Assembly: GCF_027920745.1 (NCBI RefSeq)
Contig: NZ_JAQIBB010000083.1
Span: 1 to 15,825, forward strand
Length of the DNA stretch: 15,825 nucleotides
Source of the DNA: Gallibacterium faecale
GTDB taxonomy: Bacteria; Pseudomonadota; Gammaproteobacteria; Enterobacterales; Pasteurellaceae
Direction: 5' to 3'
Translations under genes and position numbers: made by a program
Part shown: positions 1 through 6,437 of the stretch, one piece after another
Position numbering within the stretch: position 1 is the stretch's first letter
Layout: each line of letters starts with the position of its first letter
The notes under the pieces: generated by a model
Databases searched by the model: none
Told to the model about the DNA's origin: nothing
Seen by the model: the letters and a program-made list of their open reading frames with translations, nothing else

Positions 1-1
1 A

Positions 2-1078
2 ACAAAACTAAAACAACCTCAAAAATCTTTTGCTAACCAAATTCTTACCGCCTTACGTTACCTTATCGAACATGATCTCCAACTTAATAATGAGAAAAGT
101 GGTTCAGATGGCTGGCTAACAGATGAAGGGCTTTGGCTTGTTAGTAAAACAGTAACAGACAAAATCCGTGCTTATCTCATGCAACAAGGTATTTCCGTTC
201 CTGCCCAAAACAGCAAATTATTTGATGAAATGCAAGCACACAGAATTATTGAATCAACACCCGATAATAAAGCAATTTGGAATGCCCAAATAAAATCAAA
301 TGCTGGCTGGCAACCTCAAATCTCTTTTACCCTCTTAAAAGTAAGTCCATCATTAATCTGGGACAGTATTGACAAGCGACCAGCTGTGTTTAACGGAATA
401 GTTATTGTCAATAATCAAAGTGAACAAAAGAATACTGATGATGATAATTCTGGTACAGATGTTAATAATATTATCCCAATAGATACACAAGAGAAAAAAT
501 TTAACGATAGTTTTGATTTTGCATTAAACCTTTTTAATACACCAGATAATACAGAACAAAAGCAAGATGAACAGAAACAAGAAAACAGTATTACTAATGA
601 ACTAGTTCATGCAACCGAAAAAATTTCAACATTATCCGATACTATAACGTTACTGACAGATAATACAGACCAAATAAATACAGAAATAAATGCAGAAATA
701 AATGCAGAAAAATTTGTAGAATGGCTGAAAACATCACTTGCTAACGACACATTCCCAATAAATGAACCACAAGCAAAAATACATTTCGTTAACGATTGTA
801 TTTTTTTAGTAACCCCAGGTATTTTTCAAGTCTATTGCCAAACAACAGCAGGTAACACTAACTCCTGGAGAGAGTTACAGAAACAATTTCAAAGATTGAA
901 TTTACATAAGAAAAAGCAACCAGGAAATTTCAATATTTGGACTTGTATTATAAAAGGAAATTATAAAACATCCAGAGTAAAAGGCTATTTGATTGAAAAT
1001 ATTGAATTTTTTACAAACAAACAGTATTTTAACAATATGTATCTTACTTTACAGGATGTAAGTAATGATGAAGAATAA
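2..1078 (+). CDS. TraI/MobH-family conjugative relaxase, C-terminal part (5' truncated by window edge)
   Basis: The frame is open to the left edge, so the 358 visible residues are the C-terminal part of a larger protein, and the Met codon at 179 is internal. Near the start the protein reads GWLTDEGLWLVSKTVTDKIR and then QQGISVP..N..LFDEMQ, as in the TraI_2_C region of ICE relaxases. About 150 low-complexity residues rich in Asn, Asp, Gln, Glu and Thr follow. The last 120 residues form a second conserved block (FVEWL, TPGIFQVY, W.ELQKQFQRLNLHKK, NIWTC). In this family the protein nicks the origin of transfer and stays on the transferred strand; the catalytic N-terminal HD-like domain is outside the window. 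The stop codon lies inside the integrase gene (14-nt overlap), suggesting coupled translation. Confidence 0.82.
   Translation, partial: TKLKQPQKSFANQILTALRYLIEHDLQLNNEKSGSDGWLTDEGLWLVSKTVTDKIRAYLMQQGISVPAQNSKLFDEMQAHRIIESTPDNKAIWNAQIKSNAGWQPQISFTLLKVSPSLIWDSIDKRPAVFNGIVIVNNQSEQKNTDDDNSGTDVNNIIPIDTQEKKFNDSFDFALNLFNTPDNTEQKQDEQKQENSITNELVHATEKISTLSDTITLLTDNTDQINTEINAEINAEKFVEWLKTSLANDTFPINEPQAKIHFVNDCIFLVTPGIFQVYCQTTAGNTNSWRELQKQFQRLNLHKKKQPGNFNIWTCIIKGNYKTSRVKGYLIENIEFFTNKQYFNNMYLTLQDVSNDEE
674..709 (+). repeat. Three tandem 12-bp repeats inside the relaxase linker
   Basis: Three head-to-tail copies of ATAAATRCAGAA (674-685, 686-697, 698-709) encode I-N-T/A-E repeats just before the conserved C-terminal block. 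The unit is a multiple of three, so copy-number change by slippage would keep the frame and only alter linker length. The last two copies are identical. Confidence 0.85.
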
Positions 1079-2012
1079 TAATTTCAGTGAAGATTTAACT
1101 TTAGATGAATTATTAGATATTTTTTTAACCTACAAATATTTGAGAGAAAAATCCAAAAAAAGTTACAAAAAGATGGTTTCTTTATTTACTAAAGATCATC
1201 CAGGAATATTTGTTAGCGAAATTACTAAAGAGGTTATTTTTAAATGGCAAAATAAAAAACTACAAACTATCAATTCTACAACATGGAATACTTACATTCG
1301 TCATTGTAAGACAGTGGTTAATTTCGGGATTAAAAATAAGATTATCAAAAAAATGGACAATCCTTTCTCAGGAACATTTCTGCGAGAATCAAAGAAAAAA
1401 AGAAAGACAATTAAACAACAAGATGTGAATACATTAGTCGATTTCTTAGAAAAACAGTATGATAAACAAGCTTTGTCGAAGATGTGCGGCGATTATTGTC
1501 CAGTTTTTTATGCACAAGCATTAATTTTTACTTTTTTACTAACAGGAATAAGACGAAATCAGCTTTTACAATTACAAATTGATCATATTAACTTAAATGA
1601 GCGCACTATATTTATACCGCATTACATAAATAAAAATCATGATGATCATATCATCCCGATCTCATCAAAACTTTATCCTTATCTAAAAACTTTAATCACT
1701 GAGCTACATAAAAGGAACATACCAGATGATGAGAAGATATTTAATATCAATCATGTATCAAAAACGACAAAAATTAACGGCGATATGACAGAAGATCAAC
1801 TATCGTATTTTTTTAGAAAATTATCCAAGATTACTCATATACGATTATCATCACATAGATTCAGGCATACAATAGCGACAACACTCATGAAAAAGCCTGA
1901 ACAAAATTTGTACGGCACACAGAAGCTGCTAGGACATAAAGACATTAAAACAACATTAAGCTACATTGAATATGATGCAGATATGTTACGTAATCTAGTA
2001 GAAACAATTTAA
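1065..2012 (+). CDS. Tyrosine recombinase / ICE integrase
   Basis: This 315-residue protein is a phage-type site-specific recombinase that would integrate and excise the element. Residues 10-100 look like the SAM-like core-binding domain. The catalytic domain shows the motif I arginine (LLTGIRRNQL, R163), a candidate lysine in the beta-hairpin (K190), box II HRFRHT (H264, R267), LLGH (H291) and nucleophile Y300 in TTLSYIEY. The residue three after R163 is Gln (Q166) where many relatives have Glu. AGGA at 1053-1056 is 8 nt before the ATG chosen; a second ATG follows at once. It is the last gene of the element, 194 bp before the tRNA-derived junction, the usual place for an integrase next to its att site. 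No excisionase gene is visible. Confidence 0.93.
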   Translation: MMKNNNFSEDLTLDELLDIFLTYKYLREKSKKSYKKMVSLFTKDHPGIFVSEITKEVIFKWQNKKLQTINSTTWNTYIRHCKTVVNFGIKNKIIKKMDNPFSGTFLRESKKKRKTIKQQDVNTLVDFLEKQYDKQALSKMCGDYCPVFYAQALIFTFLLTGIRRNQLLQLQIDHINLNERTIFIPHYINKNHDDHIIPISSKLYPYLKTLITELHKRNIPDDEKIFNINHVSKTTKINGDMTEDQLSYFFRKLSKITHIRLSSHRFRHTIATTLMKKPEQNLYGTQKLLGHKDIKTTLSYIEYDADMLRNLVETI

Positions 2013-2158
2013 TGATATAAATGATCAATATAATTACAAAATAGTGTTTACATATATAAAAGAAAGCGGTAAATTAATTAAGGAGCAGTATTAATTATTG
2101 GTTATATAATTTTAATATACTGTTTGATAAAAATAAGCCAAAATCTTATGATCGACTC
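2013..2158. other. AT-rich non-coding spacer between integrase and half tRNA
   Basis: This strongly AT-rich stretch has no convincing reading frame and no hairpin with a T-run that would end integrase transcription. It is where integrase arm-type sites or excisionase sites would be expected, but I see no clear directly repeated arm motif. Short ATTAAT-type repeats near 2074-2096 are no more than expected from base composition. Confidence 0.5.
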
Positions 2159-2187
2159 TAGACTTCCTTGCTATTGTTGTCTATAAT
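2159..2187 (+). promoter_or_regulatory. Sigma-70 promoter of the truncated tRNA
   Basis: A -35 TAGACT (2159-2164, 4/6 to TTGACA), a 17-bp spacer and a perfect -10 TATAAT (2182-2187) lie 19 bp before the first tRNA base. The discriminator CGCTCCGC (2188-2195) is GC-rich, as at stable-RNA promoters under stringent control. The promoter is therefore probably the original tRNA promoter and not a chance match. It now points into the 5' end of cpdB on the antisense strand. Confidence 0.7.
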
Positions 2188-2206
2188 CGCTCCGCTTTTT
2201 TCCGCT

Positions 2207-2247
2207 GCCCCCATAGCTCAGTCGGTCAGAGCAGTCGACTCATAATC
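2207..2247 (+). tRNA. 5' half of a tRNA gene with CAT anticodon (elongator Met or Ile2 type), truncated
   Basis: The cloverleaf order reads correctly as far as the anticodon loop: acceptor strand GCCCCCA (2207-2213), TA, D-stem GCTC (2216-2219) and GAGC (2229-2232) around AGTCGGTCA, anticodon stem GTCGA (2234-2238) and loop CTCATAA (2239-2245) with anticodon CAT at 2241-2243. After TC the stem partner fails: TCAGC is found where about TCGAC is needed. No variable loop, T-arm (GGTTCRA) or acceptor 3' strand follows; the next bases are cpdB. Whether it derives from elongator tRNA-Met or a lysidine-modified tRNA-Ile(CAU) cannot be decided from this half. It cannot give a functional tRNA as it stands. 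Confidence 0.85.
2237..2247. other. Probable attachment-site core at the element/chromosome junction
   Basis: GACTCATAATC consists of the tRNA anticodon loop plus two stem bases on each side, and tRNA identity ends exactly here. From memory, the Pasteurellaceae element ICEPmu1 is flanked by an 11-bp repeat with the same geometry from a tRNA-Leu anticodon arm. That parallel supports this stretch as the crossover core. No second copy is inside the window, so the direct repeat at the far end is a prediction. Confidence 0.55.
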
Positions 2248-2427
2248 AGCCGCCCGAACTAAACCAATTACACTCGAAGGCGCATCCTTGTAATAGTCAT
2301 AATCCATCATATTTGCGTGTAAATCGGTTGTTTCAATTACACGTAAATTCAACTCTGCTGCGTTAAGCGTGCTGATGAATGTACTGCCAAATAAGGCCAC
2401 CCACACTGGTTTTAACGAAAGTCGCAT
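2248..2427 (-). pseudogene. cpdB: cpdB 5' fragment (periplasmic 2',3'-cyclic-nucleotide 2'-phosphodiesterase / 3'-nucleotidase), cut by the ICE junction
   Basis: CpdB hydrolyses cyclic 2',3'-nucleotides and 3'-nucleotides in the periplasm. The fragment has a signal peptide (MRLSLKPVWVALFGSTFIS through LNA, cut before AELN) and then LRVIETTDLHANMMDYDYYKD, including the first metal-binding D-x-H of the metallophosphoesterase domain. It keeps 60 codons of a protein usually near 650 residues and then runs into reversed tRNA sequence, giving eight foreign residues and a TGA at 2218-2220. The ATG at 2427 is chosen because AAGGAG lies a few bases before it; an ATG at 2442 in the same frame would put that ribosome site inside the coding region. 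The rest of cpdB should lie beyond the far end of the element. Confidence 0.85.
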
Positions 2428-2534
2428 TGTTTTCTCCTTCAAGAATTAATATAAAAAAGCGTGTTGATTTTATTCCAAAGCCATTTCAGAGTAAATAAAA
2501 TTAAATTACTAAAATAAATCATAAAGGATACATT

Positions 2535-3347
2535 ATGTTGAAATACAAATTACTTGCTACCGACATGGACGGTACTCTATTGGATAAGCAGAAAAATATT
2601 AGTGAGCGCAATCAACAAGCTATCCACGCTGCAAAACAAGCTGGTGTAAAAATTGTACTCGCTTCTGGGCGTCCTTTAGAAGGTTTGCGCCCTTATTTAC
2701 AGCAACTTGACCTACTCGGAGAAGATGACTATGTACTCTGTTTTAATGGGGCATTAGTACAACGTAGTGATGGTAAAATTATTACTCGCCAAGAAATGAC
2801 CGGGAAAGACTGTAAAACGTTAGTAGAATATGCAGAAAAATTTGGTGTATTTAGTCATGCATTTTCTGAATCACGAGGCTTAATTGCGCCACATCCTAAT
2901 TCTTATAGCCAACATGATGCTGATATTAATCGTATTCCACTTAATATTATTGATTTCTCTATTCTCGCTGATGATGAACCTGTCATTAAGACTATGTGGG
3001 TAGATCAACCTGAAAAATTAGATCAAGCTCTGGAACAACTCCCAGATCATATAGCTAATCAATATACTATTGTACGCAGTACTCCCTTTTTCCTCGAATT
3101 TCTGCCACCAGCAGCAAACAAAGGAAGCGGCATCGAAAAATTAGCTCAACACCTCAATATCCAAGCAGAAGAAGTTATTTGTATTGGTGATGCAGGTAAC
3201 GACTTACATATGATCGAATATGCTGGTTTAGGGGTTGCCATGGGGAATGCAACTGATGAGATCAAAGCGATTGCCAATTACATTACCGCAGATCATAAAC
3301 AATCAGGTGTTGCTGAAATTATTGAAAAATTTATTTTAAATCGTTAG
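2535..3347 (+). CDS. yidA: Cof-type HAD sugar phosphatase, YidA-like
   Basis: A cytoplasmic HAD hydrolase of 270 residues, the same length as E. coli YidA and collinear with it (GTLL, NGALVQ, FLE, MIEYAG.GVAMGNA). HAD motif I is D10-M-D12-GT, motif II S44 in LASGRP, motif III K196 in NKGSG and motif IV IGDAGND (D219, N222, D223). The region between motifs II and III is the type C2 cap that sets substrate choice. YidA removes phosphate from sugar phosphates and related small phosphate esters; the substrate here cannot be read from sequence. AAAGGA precedes the ATG. It lies 11 nt before cobB and probably shares a transcript with it. Confidence 0.85.
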   Translation: MLKYKLLATDMDGTLLDKQKNISERNQQAIHAAKQAGVKIVLASGRPLEGLRPYLQQLDLLGEDDYVLCFNGALVQRSDGKIITRQEMTGKDCKTLVEYAEKFGVFSHAFSESRGLIAPHPNSYSQHDADINRIPLNIIDFSILADDEPVIKTMWVDQPEKLDQALEQLPDHIANQYTIVRSTPFFLEFLPPAANKGSGIEKLAQHLNIQAEEVICIGDAGNDLHMIEYAGLGVAMGNATDEIKAIANYITADHKQSGVAEIIEKFILNR

Positions 3348-3358
3348 GAGAACACAAA

Positions 3359-4042
3359 ATGAAACCCATTTGTGTGGTATTGACTGGCGCAGGTATTAGT
3401 GCTGAAAGTGGATTACCTACTTTCCGCGCTGAAGATGGCTTATGGGCTGGTCACAAAATCGAAGAGGTCTGTACACCAGAAGCTTTACGCCGTAATCCAC
3501 AAAAAGTTCTCGATTTTTATAATATGAGAAGACGTAATGCCGCAGCAGCAAAACCTAATGCAGCTCACCTTGCCCTAGTAGAATTGGAGCAAGCTTATGA
3601 CGTAAAAGTCATTACACAAAATGTTGATGATTTGCACGAACGTGCTGGTAGCCAATTTGTTTTGCATTTGCATGGTGAATTAAATAAAGCCAGAAGTAGC
3701 TTTGATCCGGACTATATTGTTCCTTGTTATCAAGACCTACTTATTACTGATAGAGATCCTCAAGGCCATCCAATGCGGCCTCATATTGTCTTTTTTGGTG
3801 AGAATGTCCCAATGTTAGATCAAGCAATTGATTTAGTTTCTATTGCTGATGTGGTATTAGTGATTGGTACATCATTACAAGTTTACCCAGCTAACGGCCT
3901 TATCCATCAAACAAAAGCTAATGCAAAAATCTATCTAATCGATCCCAATCCAAATACTGGCTTTATACAACGCCATGTTACAGTTATCGCTAAAAAAGCA
4001 ACCGAAGGGGTTGTTGAGGTGGTAAAACAACTACTGAAATAA
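3359..4042 (+). CDS. cobB: Sir2-family NAD-dependent protein deacylase (CobB-like), without zinc cysteines
   Basis: A 227-residue sirtuin, close to the catalytic core alone. NAD-binding motifs are GAGISAESGLPTFR (10-23), TQNVDDLHERAG (86-97) and GTSLQVYPA (170-178); the catalytic His is H105 in HLHGEL. F-Y54-N-M-R57 is the Y-x-x-R pair that class III sirtuins (SIRT5, E. coli CobB) use to bind succinyl- and malonyl-lysine, so desuccinylase activity is likely. The small domain is odd: where CobB has four zinc cysteines this protein reads KARSSFDPDYIVPCY, with a single Cys (C123). As I recall, some Bacteroidetes CobB proteins also lack them. AGGAG lies before the ATG, 11 nt after yidA. Confidence 0.88.
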   Translation: MKPICVVLTGAGISAESGLPTFRAEDGLWAGHKIEEVCTPEALRRNPQKVLDFYNMRRRNAAAAKPNAAHLALVELEQAYDVKVITQNVDDLHERAGSQFVLHLHGELNKARSSFDPDYIVPCYQDLLITDRDPQGHPMRPHIVFFGENVPMLDQAIDLVSIADVVLVIGTSLQVYPANGLIHQTKANAKIYLIDPNPNTGFIQRHVTVIAKKATEGVVEVVKQLLK

Positions 4043-4047
4043 AAGAA

Positions 4048-4081
4048 AAAGATTGCGCTGTTTACATTCAACGCAATCTTT
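4048..4081. terminator. Bidirectional terminator between convergent cobB and corB
   Basis: A perfect 10-bp stem AAAGATTGCG (4048-4057) / CGCAATCTTT (4072-4081) closes a 14-nt loop. Read on the minus strand it is followed by TTTTTCTTTTATTT, a good U-tract for corB. On the plus strand the tract TTTGCCTATTTTT is weaker but usable for cobB. Confidence 0.8.
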
Positions 4082-4101
4082 GCCTATTTTTAGAAAAATA
4101 A

Positions 4102-5364
4102 TTAACTCAAGCGCTTTACTTTTGCTTGTTTAATCATATTGTCGCTCACTTCTAATATTTTGACTTTCAGATTACCGATTTTCCACTCTGTACCCTCTTG
4201 TGGAATATCTTCTAAATGTTCAAGAATAAAACCATTAAACGTTCTGGCTTCATCAGTATCTAAATGCCAATTAAACATCTTGTTCAGATCACGAATATTT
4301 GCCGAGCCATCAATAATCACCGTGCCATCAGATTGTTGCTGTACTTCATCTTCAATAGATGGCAAGTTAGATGTGGTAAATTCACCGACAATCTCTTCAA
4401 GTATATCCTCTAAAGTCACTAAGCCTTTAATATCGCCGTATTCATCAACCACTAAGCCAATACGTTCTTTATTATTACGGAAATTAAGAAGCTGCGCATT
4501 TAACGTTGTCCCTTCAGGAATAAAGTAAATTTCATCCGCTGCTCGCATTAATGTTTCTTTAGTAAATTCATTGGTATTTAACATTAACCGATAAGCTTCG
4601 CGCACCCGTAAAATACCTAGTGCATTTTCATCCATATTTTCTTTATATAACACCACTCGGCTATGTGCCGCATGGTTTAATTGACGCATAATTGACTTCC
4701 AGTCATCTTCAATATCAATCCCACTAATTTCATTACGTGGCACCATAATATCTTCCACCGTCACTTTTTCCATATCCAAAATAGATAACAGCATTTGTTG
4801 GTGAGCATGTGGAATAAACTTCCCTGATTCATTCACTATCGTACGTAACTCTTCCGCACTAATGGAATGTGATTTGATATCTGGTTTTAATCCCATTAAA
4901 CGCATTAAACCGTTGGTGAAAAAATTGACAAAATAGACCAAAGGAATAAAGATTTTAATTAGAACAGTTAAAATATGGCTACTAAAAAAGCTTACTTTCT
5001 CTGGATAAACTGCTGCTGCAGTTTTTGGAAAAATCTCAGAGAATACCAACATTACAAAAGTAAGTACTCCCGTTGCAATAGCAACACCCGCATCTCCCCC
5101 CATGCGCAATCCAATCATGGTGGCAATCGCAGAAGCCATAATATTAACAAGGTTATTAAAGATAAGAATAAAGCTGAGTAAAATATCTGTTTTTTTCAAT
5201 AGTTTTTCAGCTTTTTGTGCACCTCGATTTCCCTTCTCCGCTAAGTATCGTACACGATAGCGATTCAATGAGAGTAATCCAGTTTCAGAACTTGAGAAAT
5301 ATGCAGAAAGAATAAGTAACAAAATTAGTAAAATAAATAGTGTACTTATGGGGATACTGTCCAA
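4102..5364 (-). CDS. corB: CNNM/CBS-domain membrane protein, CorB (YfjD) family
   Basis: A 420-residue inner-membrane protein collinear with E. coli YfjD/CorB (about 428). Residues 1-180 are the DUF21/CNNM membrane domain, including AYFSSSETGLLSLNRYR and LIFNNLVNIMASA. About 200-330 is a CBS pair (DIMVPRNEISGIDI, GLVVDEYGDIKGLVTLEDILEEIVGEF), and 345-415 is the CorC_HlyC domain. The family is linked to magnesium transport or efflux. The start codon is TTG: AGGA (5372-5375) lies 7 nt before it, and the N-terminus MDSIPISTLF lines up with the E. coli start, while no ATG precedes the conserved region. It follows ypjD on the same strand after 74 nt, and ffh is next door, as in E. coli. Confidence 0.88.
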   Translation of the reverse strand: MDSIPISTLFILLILLLILSAYFSSSETGLLSLNRYRVRYLAEKGNRGAQKAEKLLKKTDILLSFILIFNNLVNIMASAIATMIGLRMGGDAGVAIATGVLTFVMLVFSEIFPKTAAAVYPEKVSFFSSHILTVLIKIFIPLVYFVNFFTNGLMRLMGLKPDIKSHSISAEELRTIVNESGKFIPHAHQQMLLSILDMEKVTVEDIMVPRNEISGIDIEDDWKSIMRQLNHAAHSRVVLYKENMDENALGILRVREAYRLMLNTNEFTKETLMRAADEIYFIPEGTTLNAQLLNFRNNKERIGLVVDEYGDIKGLVTLEDILEEIVGEFTTSNLPSIEDEVQQQSDGTVIIDGSANIRDLNKMFNWHLDTDEARTFNGFILEHLEDIPQEGTEWKIGNLKVKILEVSDNMIKQAKVKRLS

Positions 5365-5394
5365 AATAAAATCCTATATTAAATTAATCATTTA

Positions 5395-5426
5395 GTGCGA
5401 TAACTCTCCTGATCATATTACCGCAC
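5395..5426 (-). other. Inverted repeat in the ypjD-corB gap
   Basis: On the minus strand GTGCGGTAA and TTATCGCAC can pair over 9 bp with one G-U pair around a 14-nt loop. No T-run follows, so it is not a standard intrinsic terminator. It could be an mRNA hairpin affecting processing or the relative expression of corB, or could be chance. Confidence 0.35.
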
Positions 5427-5438
5427 CACCAACTTTTC

Positions 5439-6242
5439 CTAGGCAATCACTAAGCGACTACCGAAATAGGCGAAAGTGAGCAAAATCATACCTGAAATTG
5501 TGTAAATTATCACTCTTTTTCCGCGCCAATACAGTTTATAGTGTCCCAATAACAGAATGCCAAAAACAATCCACGCAATAAAAGAGAAAATGGCTTTTTG
5601 AATTTGATCTACTGAAAAGAAATTCGGCAAATAAATACTACCACTAATCAAGGTAATACTGAGTAATACTTCGCCTAAAATTAATAACTGAAACAGTTGT
5701 TTTTCTACCTTCATTAATGGTGGAATCATCGGCGAAAAAGTCATTTTTTTCTGTTTTAAATTACGGTCTAACCAACCTAATTGCAATGCATACAGCGCAC
5801 AAATGAAAAACACCGCATAACTAAACAGAGCTAATGTGATATGAAAAAGTAGTCCGCCATTTTCAGTTAAATGTTTAATAAAATTACCTGGGAAAAATGT
5901 TGTACCAATCACATTAATAATGGCAAAACAATACACAATCGGTAACAGAAACCAAAGTGTATTGGTACGTAAAATAGCAATAGTGACAAAGATACTAACT
6001 AAAACAGCAATTAAAGAAGCAACATTAAACAGGGTAAAATTTTGCCCGCCTAATACAAAAAAACTATTCGCTAAGCCAATAATATGTAAAACAATCGCTA
6101 CTATTGCACTATGGAAAATCCACTGTTTCCCAGATTGCGTAATGTTTGTTGTTTCCCCTTGCTGAACTTTCATTAATACTGGGGTAATTAATAAAATACT
6201 GCTTAAATATGCAACAATCGTCAATACGCCAATCCACAACAT
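5439..6242 (-). CDS. ypjD: Cytochrome c assembly (CcsA/CcmC-like) inner-membrane protein YpjD
   Basis: A 267-residue integral membrane protein with about eight hydrophobic spans starting at residue 3. It belongs to the CcsA/CcmC/CcmF-like family (cytochrome c assembly, Pfam PF01578). Candidate haem-ligand histidines are H134 in LLFHITLALFSYAVFF and H234 in LLGHYKLYWRGKR. The tryptophan-rich WGxxWxWD haem-handling motif of true CcmC/CcsA is absent, so direct haem delivery to cytochrome c is doubtful and the role remains open. It is first in the ypjD-corB pair and is divergent from ffh. Confidence 0.82.
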   Translation of the reverse strand: MLWIGVLTIVAYLSSILLITPVLMKVQQGETTNITQSGKQWIFHSAIVAIVLHIIGLANSFFVLGGQNFTLFNVASLIAVLVSIFVTIAILRTNTLWFLLPIVYCFAIINVIGTTFFPGNFIKHLTENGGLLFHITLALFSYAVFFICALYALQLGWLDRNLKQKKMTFSPMIPPLMKVEKQLFQLLILGEVLLSITLISGSIYLPNFFSVDQIQKAIFSFIAWIVFGILLLGHYKLYWRGKRVIIYTISGMILLTFAYFGSRLVIA

Positions 6243-6346
6243 AATTCTTGCTCTCTTAAAAAACTATAAGCCTTAAAAAGTTAGCAGTTTTTACCTAAAT
6301 TTTCCATAGGATTATGTGTGAATGATGAAAACAAACAAATTTTCGG

Positions 6347-6352
6347 TATAAT
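6347..6352 (+). promoter_or_regulatory. Candidate ffh promoter (-10 element)
   Basis: TATAAT at 6347-6352 lies in the 195-bp divergent gap between ypjD and ffh, about 85 bp before the ffh start. No good -35 is found 16-18 bp upstream (GATGAA region), so the call rests on the -10 hexamer and position. Confidence 0.45.
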
Positions 6353-6437
6353 GCCAACTGTTTTTTGTTCATCTTTTACCTAGTGTTACTGATTTCTTCT
6401 TAACGCTATGGCAAATCACATAAAATCAGGAATTTCT

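Larger units (their letters stand above)
1..2247. mobile_element. Terminal segment of an integrative and conjugative element (relaxase-integrase end)
   Basis: A conjugative relaxase fragment followed by a tyrosine integrase, ending at a tRNA-derived junction with chromosomal cpdB, marks the integrase-proximal end of an ICE. The relaxase-then-integrase order and the relaxase C-terminal domain are known from the PFGI-1/ICEHin1056-like elements common in Pasteurellaceae. The boundary is put at 2247 because up to there the DNA reads as tRNA and from 2248 it reads as cpdB. The other end lies outside the window, so size and cargo are unknown. Assignment to an ICE is inference from two genes and one junction; an integrated remnant lacking conjugation genes would look the same here. 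Confidence 0.8.

Noticed and set aside
2218..2442. A complete 74-residue secreted protein on the minus strand
   Set aside because: Its last eight residues are reversed tRNA sequence and its first 60 genuine codons are the CpdB signal peptide and first metal motif, so it is a truncated gene and not a small secreted protein.
4139..4528. A 129-residue plus-strand protein inside corB
   Set aside because: It lies wholly opposite the conserved CBS and CorC domains of corB and has no family resemblance or ribosome site.
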